DNA of 64,000 nucleotides from Falciphora oryzae (Eukaryota; Ascomycota; Sordariomycetes; Magnaporthales; Magnaporthaceae), in the NCBI GenBank assembly GCA_000733355.1, contig JNVV01000048.1, positions 1 through 64,000 on the forward strand, written 5' to 3'. The notes under the pieces are model-generated. The model worked only from the letters and a program-made list of their open reading frames with translations, made no database searches and had not been told where the DNA came from. Every line of letters begins with the position of its first letter. Position 1 is the stretch's first letter. Below, in pieces: positions 12,458 through 24,500 of this stretch. Made by a program: the position numbers and the translations under genes.

Positions 12458-13615
12458 CTAACGCTTGAACCTAGAGAAAAATCCAACCTTGGAAGGCTTG
12501 GATAGCTCCGGCGCCTCATCAATGGCGCCGTTGATGGCTGCCTCCTTCTCTCCACGGCTATGTTTAGAGTCCTTACCCCCAAACTTGCCGCGGAGGGTCC
12601 ATATTGAGGTCGGTCGCTTGAGGAGCGGCACGGTCCTGGCCCTTTGGATCGGCTTGGTCTCGTCACTCTGTGTCCAGTCGACGCGGTGCTCGGCGGCGTC
12701 CTGCGAGGGATAGTACTTGGGTGGCGGAGAGTCCTCGCGGCAGCCCGGCGAGGCGGGAGGCATAGGCAGCGCATGGCGGTTATCGCCCGAATCCTTCTCC
12801 CGACACTCCAAGAAATCACCCGTGCTACTCCTCCTGTTCTTCTGGTTCTGTTGGCTGTGTTGGTGACGGTCCGCGCCTCCGCCTAGGCCGCCCGTGAAGG
12901 TGTGGCGGTGGTGCTGGTGCTGCTGGGCGGCCTGCTCCCTGCCCTCCTCCATCTCGGCGGCCTCCTCGAGGATGCGCGTGCGCTGGAACTGGTTGCGCTC
13001 GTGCAGCTGCTCGCGCCTGCTCTGCGCGCGCCGCAGCGCCTTGGTCTGCTCGGCCGGCGCGGCGTTGGGGTCGACGTGGTCGCCCTCGAGGTGGAACTTG
13101 AGCGCGTTGCGGGACAGCTTGTGCGCCAGCCCGCCGCCGCCGCCGCTCATGTTGGTCGCGGTCGTCGTCAGCGCGAACTGCGCCGCCGCCTCGCGCGGTA
13201 CGTACGGCCCGCCGCTCGCCTCTTCCGGGTGCGGCGGCTGCTCCCTGAGGCCCGCCCTCGACGTTTTCCTCTTGGCCTTGTCCAGGATCGACATGGACTT
13301 CCTGATGACGAGGCCGCGGGAGGGCGAGGCCGAGGACGACAGCTCCTTGCTGGCCGGCGACATGGGCGACTTGGCGGCCGCTGCCGCGGCGGCGGCCTCG
13401 GCCTTGGCGGCGCGCTTCTTGCGCTCGGCGTAGGCCTTTTGGTCGGCGAGCACGAGGTACAGGCGGCGCGACAGCTCGTCCGGGTCTACGGGTGCCCCGG
13501 GACCCGGGCGGCCCCGCTGCGGCTTGCCCGGCCTGAGCGGCTGGCGGGTGCTGCCGCCGGGGCCCAGCGGCCTGCCTTTTGTGTTGTAGTTCATGGTTTG
13601 GTTGTGCACGCGCAT
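12458..13615 (-). CDS. Basic low-complexity protein, function unknown
   Basis: A single open frame of 385 residues with fungal codon use and no need for introns. An in-frame ATG at 13594 would give 378 residues. The N-terminus is Gly/Pro/Arg-rich, then comes a conserved-looking segment (ELSRRLYLVLADQKAYAERK) followed by an Ala/Lys helix. Next are basic Ser-rich stretches (SMSILDKAKRKTSRAG), a Glu/Gln/Arg coiled-coil-like part (about residues 190-235), a His/Gln-rich patch and a basic C-terminus ending FFSRFKR. No catalytic domain, signal peptide or membrane segment is visible. I do not recognise the family. Features suggest an adaptor or cytoskeleton- or membrane-associated protein, but that is a guess. 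It converges with the HIT-finger gene. Confidence 0.75.
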   Translation of the reverse strand: MRVHNQTMNYNTKGRPLGPGGSTRQPLRPGKPQRGRPGPGAPVDPDELSRRLYLVLADQKAYAERKKRAAKAEAAAAAAAAKSPMSPASKELSSSASPSRGLVIRKSMSILDKAKRKTSRAGLREQPPHPEEASGGPYVPREAAAQFALTTTATNMSGGGGGLAHKLSRNALKFHLEGDHVDPNAAPAEQTKALRRAQSRREQLHERNQFQRTRILEEAAEMEEGREQAAQQHQHHRHTFTGGLGGGADRHQHSQQNQKNRRSSTGDFLECREKDSGDNRHALPMPPASPGCREDSPPPKYYPSQDAAEHRVDWTQSDETKPIQRARTVPLLKRPTSIWTLRGKFGGKDSKHSRGEKEAAINGAIDEAPELSKPSKVGFFSRFKR

Positions 13616-16600
13616 CTCACGCGCACAAGTACTGGAGTCTCCTGGACTGAGATGGTCGCACGACAGGCTTCGGCTTTCAGCCTAGAGTTACACCACAGGA
13701 TACGCGGGGTGAAGGCTCCGGAGCACAAGATCGTATGGCCTGTGTAGGTTCAGGCAGGCTCGTCGTGGAACAAGAGCTGTAGGTTCGACAGGCAGTCTGC
13801 TGTGGCGAGCTGAGGAAATAAAAAAATAAAAAAAAAGAACGCTCGAGTTGTAGGGCGGCAGGACCGATAGTGAAGGCGGCCGTGTGAAGAGACGAAACAA
13901 AGGAATGTTTCCTTTGTTTAAAGGTTCGGAAGAGCAGCAGGGCCTGTCTCGGACAAAGGACGGCGTCTTACCGGTTTCGGAGATGGGTGGCAGACATGGA
14001 GGGAGGCATAGGGATGATGTGTGTGCGTAGTCGTGTGTGTGTGGGAGTCGAGGAAACAAAGCGCAAAGTCAGGAAACGGCACCCGAACGCCTTTTCAACC
14101 CTGGCCCGGAGAGTTCCCGGCACGAAATCGGAAGAGGCTCGCAGGGGGACCGCGTTTTTTCCAGGCTTTGTTTTTTGTTCCCCCAACCCAAAAAAAAAAA
14201 AAAAAAGAGGGAAAGTAGAAACGAACAAGGACAACAAGCGAGAAATAAAAACGCATGTGGGTAAAAGAAGTGGAAGCAGCCGGCAAAAGATCGCAAGGGT
14301 GGTGGATCAACGATTCCAAGACGAAGACCGAACCAGCCTAGGGGCCCGGGGCAGGGGTTAGGCTGGACTGATCGGTTCGGGTGTGTGGAGATGGGTGATG
14401 ACGGGGGGCCGAGGTGAGAGGAGGGTAGCAGCAGAAAGGGAACTGCAACGAACTGCCAAGTAGGAGAGGAGGGCTGGATCGGGATGGGTCCATGTGAGCA
14501 CCGACGGCACCACCTCATCGCGCCCTGCAGAAACCACGTCGAAGGAGAAAGAAGAAGGGTAAACAGTGGCTTGCGTTTCTGCCGCAGAGCTGTAAACTTG
14601 TCTGGTTGCCCGCCCCGGCCAAGGTTCGAAGCGGTTGCAGGCCGGGTAAAGTGAAAAGCAATGTGCGGAGTAGAGTGATGCGACGCCCGGGTCTCGGGAG
14701 CCCGTGTTTTGGCACTGGCACCTTCCAGAGAAGCGGGAGGTGGCTGCACGGTTGCTATGATGCGTTCATGTGGGCTTTGTGGCTCCAGGGACCACAACCG
14801 TGCAGTCTGCGTGTGTTAAGATAATGCCGCAACTTAACTTTTTTTCTTCTTTTTCTTCATCTTCCCCTCCTGCGCTGTTCCCTATCAACAATGGGTTTCT
14901 CCAAACAGCACCGGCTTGGCCTTCCTCATCCCGATTATTTCTGGGCTGCGAATCTGGGATGACCCCGATTCTGGCGACGAACGGTATTTGCAGGGACACA
15001 GGGGCAAGCGCCAAACCGACAAAGAAAAACAGGAGGGCGCGCGAACAGAATTGGAAGGGGAAAATGGACACTTGACCCCGAGTACAGCACCAGCCAATAA
15101 ATTGCGTGCACTAACACCCGCCCCAGACTCAATTCCAGATGGAGGTGGAGGGACAGGGGTGATGAGATGCGCGGACAGGGGTAGTGGACGGTTCTGCCCC
15201 GCCGCCCATGGAGGCAAAACAATTGAAAAAATGGCGGGCAAAGCTTGGAAGGGGGCGGTCACGCTACACAAGGTTTGTTGGCTGTCAAAAAAAAAAAAAA
15301 AAAATTAAGCTCATCCCTCGATCTCGGAGCGTCGCGCTTGGCTCTGCCCGGGAAGCCGTCCGAGCAAAGCGCCGGGCGTCAATTCGAGATGACGACAACA
15401 GATGAATGGAAAATATGAGAAGCGACCGCAGCGAACAAAACAAAGAAATCGGAAGAGCGATCAGACCAAAAACGAGGCGGCAATGTCCGCTCGGCAACTC
15501 GTGACTCTCCAGGGATCCCCCTCCTGACCTGATCTCCTCTTCTCGATCCACCGCCCAACCAGCAGGTTTTCTTTCCCCAGCTCCCCTGGTCGTACTGTGG
15601 GGTCCGGCCAATGAAAGGGCCGGCTGGCTGGGCAAGGGTCGCTGCAGTGGAGGGTGACGTGCGTCCGTGCTAGCGATGGCGCCGTTGGGTGGACACTAGC
15701 TCGCCCACGACAAAAAAAAACGAGACTGCAATCTGTGCCTCCTGTCGGGTAGTACATTGACCGTGATGAACAACGTTGAGAAAACCGCGACTATACATCT
15801 TTTCACATTGAAAAAGACGTGATATTATACTTTACGACTGCTGGTAATATATAGCCAGGTTGAATCTTTTATTTCCCATTTGTCTTTCTGGAAATACAAA
15901 GGGAAAACACTTGGGGCCAAAGTCACTTTGTTTCGCAGTCTCGTTTATTTTGTTGTGGGGGAGACGAGGGCTGGCCGTTGGGAAGCGCCGGATTGACGGC
16001 TGCTGATTCTGGCCGTGGCATTCTTCCTTGCCTATTCGAGCAGCAGCATTCTTCCGGCCTTGCTGCGATGGAGCCACGCTGTGTTTAGACTTGAGCTGGG
16101 CGGCCCCGTCGACAATGGGCCTTGAACCCACTATGGCACCATCGATGCTCCAGCGCGGGCGGCACAGAGACACAACAGCATGCATAGGACCATGCCGACA
16201 TCTATGCTGCTTTATCCGCAGATAAGCAGGCCCGGGCCGGTCTGTAATGTAGAATATTATGTATGATGTGTCCAGCCGTGCCAGCAGAACAGCAAGGGGT
16301 GCGCTCCTGGCTGTTGTGCTTGGTAGCATTGGCTGGGTCTGAGAAAGAAGCGCCGACCAACCAAACCACCACTCGAAACCACTGAAACCATTGGAACCAA
16401 CCAGGCTCTGCACTCTGCCTCCATCGGTTAGGCACGCCAATTAGACGGGGCGCGCAGCAGATCGACAAATGCAGTTCATAAATACGCATGGCTTCGATTC
16501 GGGCCAGCACACAAGAGAATAAATGACGGAACGATACAACTCTGTCGGTTAGCGTCATGGTCGAATACGCGGTCGGGTGGCATGCATGCAAAAAGCAATA

Positions 16601-19600
16601 TTTACGCGCAGCAAAATTCTCGTATTCAGGTCCAGTTCTGCCACTCCAAGTTTCTATGCAAGCCCGTCTAGACGCCTTTCCAGCCACTCAACGCGCATGT
16701 GACATCTGCGGTGGCGCTTTTGCTCTTTGCGGCTGGGTGTCATGGATCCGCGAACCTCGACAGCCGTCAGGTGACCTCATGGGAACATCCTTGGAGCTCC
16801 AACAACCAAGATCCTTCTTGCTTCCATCATCATTCTTCCTTTCTGCTTCTATTCCTTTTATCTATCATCCTTCCTTCTTTGCCCTGCGTGGCCCACTCCC
16901 ATCTCCGCGGCGGCATCTCCGGGCCCCAGCCTAGGAAAAACGAACACCCCCTCGATGGCTCGCTCGGAACCAGACCGCTAACAATCGAATATTACAAAGA
17001 TCCGATAGTAGGAACCCAAGGCAAACTGTCATTCAGCGTGGCTTTCCCACCATCGCCTCGCGCACGTGCAGGCCCGCGAGCTACGCGCTTCAACTCACCC
17101 AGTCTGCTCCGCGGCTAGCTATTATTATTCCCTGAATACGTAGAAGCATCGGAAGTAGCCCGCCAACACACCCGAGTCAGTCCCTTACAGCTCTTGCGGC
17201 AAGCTTGACCCCTCCTCCCAGCTAGCTGGCTAGCCATTAGGTTCGTGAGTTTGACCTCGCGTTCCGTGCCTTGTCCGGTCCGATCAACAGATTGAGAGAG
17301 TCAGGGCAGAGGGGTAACAACGATAGACCCGGTAGGTTCCGCCGGGCCATCCCCCGGACCGAGCCTGTCACCGGGCGACGTGGAAGCTCGAGAGAAGCTG
17401 GGAAAGAAAAACAACGATAATAATAATGATACCACCCAAGTACCCACTCGGTGGATGCAAAGGCTGCGGTATCACGGAGACCGAGGCCGAGCCGGGCACA
17501 GCCGGGGATAAGGGAAGGGATAAAGGAAGGAATATCCCCCCTCCCCCACTCACTGTTTGTTCCGAGCTCCCTCCCAACCCGTCGGATGGCGGTGTGGTTT
17601 ATCGGAGCGCGACGGAAGAGAGAGGTGTGGGTCATGTGAGATAGCCTCATCTGTACGCCCGTGCCGTCCCCTTGCTTGCACCTCGACCGAAAGCGGCCTG
17701 GGTTGCAAGGCCCCGGGCGGCGGGGTGTGATGGATGGGAGATCGCTCGGTGACACGGAAGGCCGAACGCAGGGGGGCCGGACAGGACGACCTGGGGGAGA
17801 AATTTGTTTCGCCTCCCCCGCCCTTTTTCGCGCTATTGTTGGAATCCGAGCATTCGCGCAGGGAGAAAACTGGTGATATGGACACCCCGGGCACGCCACG
17901 CGCTTGAAAAAAAACCAGCAGCCTTTTGTCACGTCCGATTTGGGAAGCAGGACGGAATGTGAACGTGATGGGTGGCCGCCGCGGTGGCACGAATCAATCT
18001 ATTGCCACAGGTGTGATGTTTCAAAACGGCGCGCTTCATCTGCGGCTGCCCGAAGCACAAGCCTCATTTCGCCCTGCGGCAAAGAGGAAAGAATAAAATA
18101 AAAATAAAAATAAAAGTAAAAGAGGTAAAAAAGAATGGAGGCTCGGAGTCTGCGCGCTGATGTTTGCGGGGAGAGCTGGGGTGCGGGCGGCGACAGCAAC
18201 GTCTGGGGCGGCACGTTTGGCTGCACGGTGGCTTGCCTTGGTGGCACGACGGATTACCCGTGTTTTGAGATGGTACCAGGGCGCGACGGCACCTCCGCGA
18301 TAGCCTCCTTGACAGTGGCGGGCGCCCCTCCCGCCTCTGGCTCGGCGGGTTTCTCACGCTCGGCTGACTGTGCATATGCGAGATCTCGCTGTGGGTAAGA
18401 GTCTCGCGGGGGTCTGTTTGACCGCGTTACATCGAGGCGAAAGAGCGGGAAAGGCGAGCGGTGACTTTGCAAGCACCAGGCAATAATACCAGGCACCAAT
18501 ATCGCAGCGACAATGCCGGGACGTGATACACGCCCGCACTGGCCGCTTCTTCCTCCCCCTTCAAAACAGAAAGCAGCTCGGCTGGCCGATGGATCCCTAG
18601 GTCCTGGGCTGGCGGCGACTCCATTCCGCACTCGCGCCGCCACTTCGTCTCCCTTGCGCTCGCTGCGTTCCTTGGGCGCTGTTATAACATCACGTTGCGT
18701 CGCTGTCTGACCCGCCTGAGGTTGGATTCCCACAGCCGGATTCGCACACCGCACACATTTCACATTGAAACATCAATCTTCCGCGGCGCGGAGCTCACAA
18801 CCGATGTGGGTTCATCTTCGGTAACTTTGCCACGTGCAGCACCATCCAACAGCTCTGACTCGAGCTACCGACCCGGCGGGCAAGCTCCCAGCAACCGCCA
18901 GAGCAACGACGCCAGCGCGACCCAGCGCTAGCCAGCGCCAGCAGCGAGGTGTGCGCACACACACGAGCGGAGACCCAGACAAGCATCTGATTGCGCAGCA
19001 CCACCACCAGCACCCGCAGGCTTGACTGGGGTCCTCGTCCCCCCTCCCCGCGACCCCCCATTGTCACACGCGCCCAGCCCAGGCGCCGCGGTATCGCTTC
19101 GTCGTCCTGCGGCTTGCTCGAGCCTGCAGACACATCACCGCAATCCCCGAAGTTTGCGCTGCAGCCTTGACCCTGCTGCCCGTGCCTCGCTCGCGCTGCT
19201 GCGCCGTCAAACCGCAGCGGCCAGCCCACCCGGACAGAAGAAAAAAAAAAAAAAACCGAACCGGCAAAATACCTGTCGGGGACCTGCCGTTTCTCCCTCG
19301 CCCCGCCACCGCACCGCGACTAGTAGCCCGGCCTTCACCAAAACACCGCAAGCGCTGCGCCTACCGCCCACCAAGCTCAAGCCTAGACACGCAGGAAAAC
19401 CCCCAAAGCCGCCGATCGGGGGACGTGGGGAAGAGGCAAGGGCTCCGGGCGAACTAGAAGTCGAGGCCACCACCCCCATGTAAGTTCTCCTGACAACTTC
19501 CCCGGCTAAGATGTGCTGTCCTGCCTGCGCCGGCTTGTGTCGTTTGTGATGGCCGCGCCCCTTCTGGGCGCTGGACGCTAAGTGGCTTTTTCCCGTCTTG

Positions 19601-19967
19601 GGCGAGCACCATTGGCTGGTGTTCTGCTCGGATCGTTCGCCGACGACCTCTGTGCTCCTGCGGGAGACATGTTTGGTGGCGTCTGGTCATTTTGTTTGTC
19701 TAGCAAACGCTCAAGGTCCCCCCCTTCGTTGCATCTTGTTGGCGTCCTTTTTTTTCTTTTTCTTGTCTGCAGAGACAGCTGGCTTGCACGCCGTCTCTCT
19801 CTCTCTCGTTCTCTCCATACTACCGGGTTGTCTTGCCATCACCTGTCTCCTCTGTCTTGATATCCGGCGCAGGCGACGGACAGCATCGACAGCCCACTCT
19901 TGAGTCGGGCACACACAGCACAGGCCACGCGCCATTACGGAGCTGCCCCTCTTTGTGAATTGATCTA
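13616..19967. other. 6.3-kb gene-free region between divergent genes
   Basis: No supportable gene was found. Open frames reach 230-240 codons but are compositional or start at non-ATG codons. Homopolymer A or T tracts occur near 14190, 15287 and 19240, with an AAAAAT-type repeat near 18090-18120. It must hold the promoters and leaders of the low-complexity gene and the RasGEF gene. The last kilobase before 19968 is CA-rich and TC-rich, like a long 5' UTR. Confidence 0.5.
18088..18120. repeat. (AAAAAT)n-type short tandem repeat
   Basis: Three to four imperfect AAAAT/AAAAAT units ending in AAAAGT units, in noncoding DNA. Confidence 0.7.
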
Positions 19968-22900
19968 ATGGCGTCCAAATTGCGAGGGCAGCGAACCCAC
20001 AGCCTCCCAGACGATCCCGCCTCGCAGCCTCCGCCATCGCGCAGGTCCGGCAGGCGCTCGTCCTCCTCCTCCAGGCACGGCTCCAGGTCCGGGTCCAAGT
20101 CAAAGCCGACCTCGCCGCTGCCGTCGCCGACCGCCCGCCCACCGTCCGCCACCGCCAGCGATTCCCAGCATTTGGGCTCGTCGAGGCCCGGGCCCGACCG
20201 CTCGTTCCTCGTGCTCGATGACCCCCCGCCGCCGCGCGCCCCCCGCCACGACCGAGACTCGATAGTGACCATCGCCGAGGACCCCTTCTTGCGGCGCTAC
20301 GCGGAACCTCCGGGAGACCCGCACGGCCCCTCGCCGCCCAGCAGCGCCGCCGACGCCAGCGCCTGGCCGCCTCCTCGCCGCGACTCCCTGACGCTGAACA
20401 CGGCAGCTGCAGCCGCCGTTGACAACGAGGCTGCCGTTCCTAGCAACTGCACCAACAAACCCAACGCGAGCGCCCACGGAGCCGGCCCAATGGACTCGGT
20501 CAACATCGCCGTCATCGGCGCCAAGGGTGTCGGCAAGTCGGCCTTCATCCAGCGGGCGCTGAGCCAGACGCGGCCGCTGCCGTCCAACATCATGCCCGTC
20601 CGCCTCAAGGCCGAGGGCGGCATGACCCTCTTCGTGACGCTAATTGAGCTCGACCTCGAGGACTTCGACGACACCCCCGGCGACCAGCCAATCCGTTGGC
20701 CAACGCACCTCGGCGGCCATGCAGTGGCTCTGCCGAAGCCTCACTGTGCCCTCGTCCTGTACGACGTGACGAGCATGGATAGCCTAAGATCGCTACCGCA
20801 AATAATGGGTACGTCTGGTAGCGAAAAGAACTCACATCCTCCCTTGGAAGCAAGAGAAGGAAGAAGTGGAAAAGAGAAGGCGCGGTTGTCGTTGCAGTGC
20901 TGTGTGATCGAATCTGGTGTGCTTTGGTGGTGGTGGTGCTGCCGCTGCTGCGACCGCTGCTGTGCTCGTATTTTCTTTTTCAATTGTGCTGCGGCTTCCC
21001 TATTCTTCCCTTCTCTTGCTGGCCAGTCTCCCCGCCCAGAGCTCTCGCCCCGAATGCGCTTGGCGCGATCTAACGATGCGACTCGCTGGCAGGTGCATTG
21101 GAGATGAGCAACCTCCCGACGATTCTCGTGGCCACCAAGTGCGATAACCCGGAAAGCGCGCGCCGGGTCAACATAGACGCCATCCCGCGGCACTTCCCCG
21201 GCGTTTTGAACCTTATGACCTCAGCAAACGTGCCCAGCACGGCAAGAGAATCGCTCAACGCCATAATCAAGGCCTCGCTCGCCGCCAAGAGAGGTAAGTC
21301 GAGTCGCTCCGGAGGTGTGCACCATTTTGTGCTGGCCCCTCGCGCGCCTGGGCTGTCGGTTGGTTGCGTCCCGGTGGGATGGGTCGATAATCCAATGCTG
21401 GTTCCCGGGGTTTCCGCGAGGGTTTTCCGCGAGGCGGTGCGTTTGTTGTTGGTCCCAAAATTGGGTCCCCGTCTCCACGCGGAAGTAACAGCTGAACCCG
21501 GGGTCTGAGGCGGAACGAGAGGGTCCTCGAGCCGCTGATCAGGCCTCGACCGCCCCCCTCAACTCTACCCCGGGAGCCCGCGTGGCCCAGCCAAGCAGGC
21601 CTACATCCCTTGTTTTTGCTTTCCGGCCGTGCTGACAAACAATCCACAATCAATTGAACCACAGGCGGTGATAAACCAGAAGCCACCATCTCACGAAGGC
21701 GAGCAGCCTCCTCGGCCGCGCACCTCGAGGCTCCCGACTACATCAACGGCCGGCCCCTCAGCCAACACTCCAAGCACAGCCGGGCGAGCTCCGATTTGTC
21801 CCTGCTGCGCGGCGTGCCCCCACCTGGTGCCAGCGACGGCTATCGGGGCCAATCCAGGTCCCGATCCCCGAGGATGGACTACCCCACCACACCACAGACT
21901 AGCTCTTCGGCCTTTGGCGGCGGGGCGGATGCCCCCGACGACGGCGGCGGTCTTACCGTTTCCAGCATGCTGCGCACCCACGGTGGCGTCCGGCTGGACA
22001 CGGGCCGCGACACCTTCCTCGACGACTCGGAAGCCGAGTCGTACCGCCAGTCGGACGACATCCCCATCCTGCAACGCAACGACGAGAACTTCCCCGAGCA
22101 GCCCTCCAGGCCCATGGGCGTGAGCTTCGACGACCTTGTCGACCGCCTGCTAGCCCCACGCATGACGAGGGCCGACAACCAATTCGCCGACATCTTCCTC
22201 TGTCTCTACCGCAAGTTCGCGCCCCCGAACGTCCTCTTCTCCGCCGTCCTCACGCGACTAGAAATTGGGAGGGATAAGAAGGAAAAGAAGGATGGCCTCT
22301 ATCTCGTCGCGATCCAGTCGCAGCTGCGCATCGTCGAGGTCGTCGCCCGCTGGGTGCAGTTGTACCCAGGAGACTTCGCCCGGTCCGCCACAAGGCGGCG
22401 CCTCGTGGATCTGGTCGGTCACCTCTCGATTGAGCCTATATTCACGGCTGCGGCCCACCAGATGCGCTGGTATCTGGACCGCCGCATCGTTGAGGACGAT
22501 GACACAGGATGGGCCGAGTCGGATGAGGTGGACGAGGACCCGACCACTATACCCCAGGACCGGCGGCCCAGCGGCGTCGTGGACAGGGTCTCCGGGCGGA
22601 CCAGTGGGATCAACGACAGCATGTCGTCGCTGCAGATCGAGGATGAGAGGGGCGGCAGATTCGACGGGCGGCAATCTGCACAGTTCCAGTACCATTCCAT
22701 CGAGGACTACGTACGGGAGGCGGCGACCATGTCACCAACGTCGACGCTGCCGCTTAACAAGATTCGCTACCACATCTTTCTGGACAAGAACACGGACGAC
22801 ATCGCCGACGAGATGACTCGCATAGACTGGATCATGTTCTCGTCGATTGGTATCCGCGACCTGGTCCGGGACGTCAGCCTGGCGACGGAGGAGAAAGAGC

Positions 22901-23612
22901 GGTGTCGCAGCCTGCAGAACGTGAGCAGGATGATCAGCCACTTCAACCACCTAGCGCGCTGGGTGGCCAACATGATCCTAATCCGCGACAAGCCCAAACA
23001 CCGGGTGCTAGTCCTCGAGAAGTTTGTGCAAATCGCGGCCAAGCTGCGTGTGCTGAACAACTACAACGGCCTTGCAGCAGTGCTGGCGGGTCTCAACAGC
23101 ACGTCCATATACCGGCTCTCGCAGACGTGGTCGTTACTGAGCTTGGACTCTGAAAAGCGGTTCAAGTCTCTGTCCAAGCTGATGGCGACCGAGATGAGCC
23201 ATGCGCGGTACAGGCTCGCGTGGGAGAACTCGCCCATGCCCAAGATCCCCTACATACCGCTACACCGGCGCGACCTGGTCTCGGCTGAGATGGGCAGCCG
23301 GACCTTTGTGGGTCCTTCGGGCGACAGGATCAACTGGAAGAAGTTTGAAGTTCTGGGTGAGGTGATGCTGCCGCTCATGAGGAGCCAGGGCACACCGTAC
23401 CCGAACCTGAAGAAGGACGACGGGAGCAGAGAGCTGATTCTGGACTGCAAGATGCCCATCGATGAAGATGTACGTCTTGCCCCTTTCCGATATAAACCCA
23501 GGCTGTGGGCTAACCCACATATCTACAGGACATATATCAGCGCAGTGTGCAAGTCGAGAGCGCTTCGGGCCAGGGCGAGTCGAGCAGGAGAAGATTCCCA
23601 TGGTTGAGCTGA
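19968..23612 (+). CDS. Ras-like GTPase domain fused to a RasGEF (CDC25-type)
   Basis: Four exons, 19968-20808, 21093-21293, 21665-23469 and 23529-23612, join to 976 residues; introns are 284, 371 and 59 bp with GTACGT/GTAAGT donors. Residues 1-170 are Ser/Pro/Arg-rich and probably disordered. A small-GTPase-like domain follows at about 175-340: P-loop GAKGVGKS (G1), VATKCD (G4) and TSAN (G5). The switch II DxxG motif is not clear; DTPGD occurs near where it would be. Another disordered linker leads to a RasGEF N-terminal (REM) module (about 496-640; VSFDDLVDRLLAP, FLCLYRKFAPPNVLF). The CDC25-homology catalytic domain is at about 690-945 (RSLQNVSRMISHFNHLARWV, LNNYNGLAAVLAGLNS). It should load GTP onto a Ras-family GTPase at a membrane; the built-in GTPase-like domain may be regulatory. 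Skipping the last splice would give an alternative tail, but the spliced frame looks more protein-like. Confidence 0.9.
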
Positions 23613-24500
23613 ATGGGTAATGAACGATATCTTCAGGATTCACGTAGGCCATGAATTATGGAATTGGGTTTCTGGGAAAGGGTTTGAAGTCCACGCCGCC
23701 AAGCTGGCGACTGGCGCCTGGTCTTCCGGTCCCCTTTTTCTGTTTACTATACCTGGCTCGGGCGCATTCTGGCGGGATTCTTTCTCGGTGTTTTCTTGTT
23801 TCTCCCCTTTTTTTTTTTTTACCCATGCGATGCTTCGAGGCGTAAGCACATCCATCCACACATGCTTTCCAGTTTTTATTGGATCCGAGGAAAAACAAAT
23901 GGATGCGGGAGTTTCACTATAATTCCCCCGGCGATCTTAGATTTTCTTGTTTACTTACTACCTCTTCACCCACCATGTATTGGCGCGAAACCCCCCCCCC
24001 CTCGCAAGAAATCGAGGCCGCCAACTAATACCCCTCTCTCAATCATCGATTATTCCACATTCCTGCTGCATGCGTCATTCTCCGCTGTTGTGCACCCCAG
24101 TCATGAAGCAGGGGAGTTTTGGAATGTAAGCTTTGGGCATTGCGCCATACCCAAAATGGGGTGTTCCTTCCCAAAGAGCACACCACCAGATCGGGCAGGT
24201 CCGCCCCATCTGCCTTTGGTGATGGCCACATCATTGGAGAGCACGAGCAGGATTTTCTCCACCGGGCACAGCCGATTCTTCCCCGTCCTGTGCATCTGGT
24301 TTGGTTAGGTCAGACCTCTGGATGGTCAGGTCAGCACCACCTACTACTACCCGCCGCCGGGCGTTCAAAGGCGAGCTCGCTCTTAGTTCCTACCGCGGCC
24401 CCCTGAGGGTTGCATGCTTCACCTTTCTGTTTGCACTCTCGGAGAGGATATGGCCCATTATACTCGTCTTTGCCGTCTCAAAAGCAACCCGAGCTTTCCA
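23613..24500. other. Intergenic stretch after the RasGEF gene
   Basis: Contains T tracts (near 23808), a C10 run near 23993 and probably the 3' UTR of the RasGEF gene. No gene is supported. Confidence 0.5.

Noticed and set aside
12902..13747. 281-codon plus-strand frame
   Set aside because: Antisense shadow of the low-complexity gene; Leu/Arg/Ala composition without domains.
15832..16440. 202-codon minus-strand frame
   Set aside because: No domain, mixed codon use, no supporting splice or start context.
16699..17118. Plus-strand frame with a secretory-signal-like N-terminus
   Set aside because: It begins at GTG, the only nearby in-phase ATG is followed at once by a stop, and the body looks noncoding.
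17237..17932. 231-codon minus-strand frame
   Set aside because: Arg/Pro/Ser-rich, no conserved motif, overlaps several equally long frames on the other strand.
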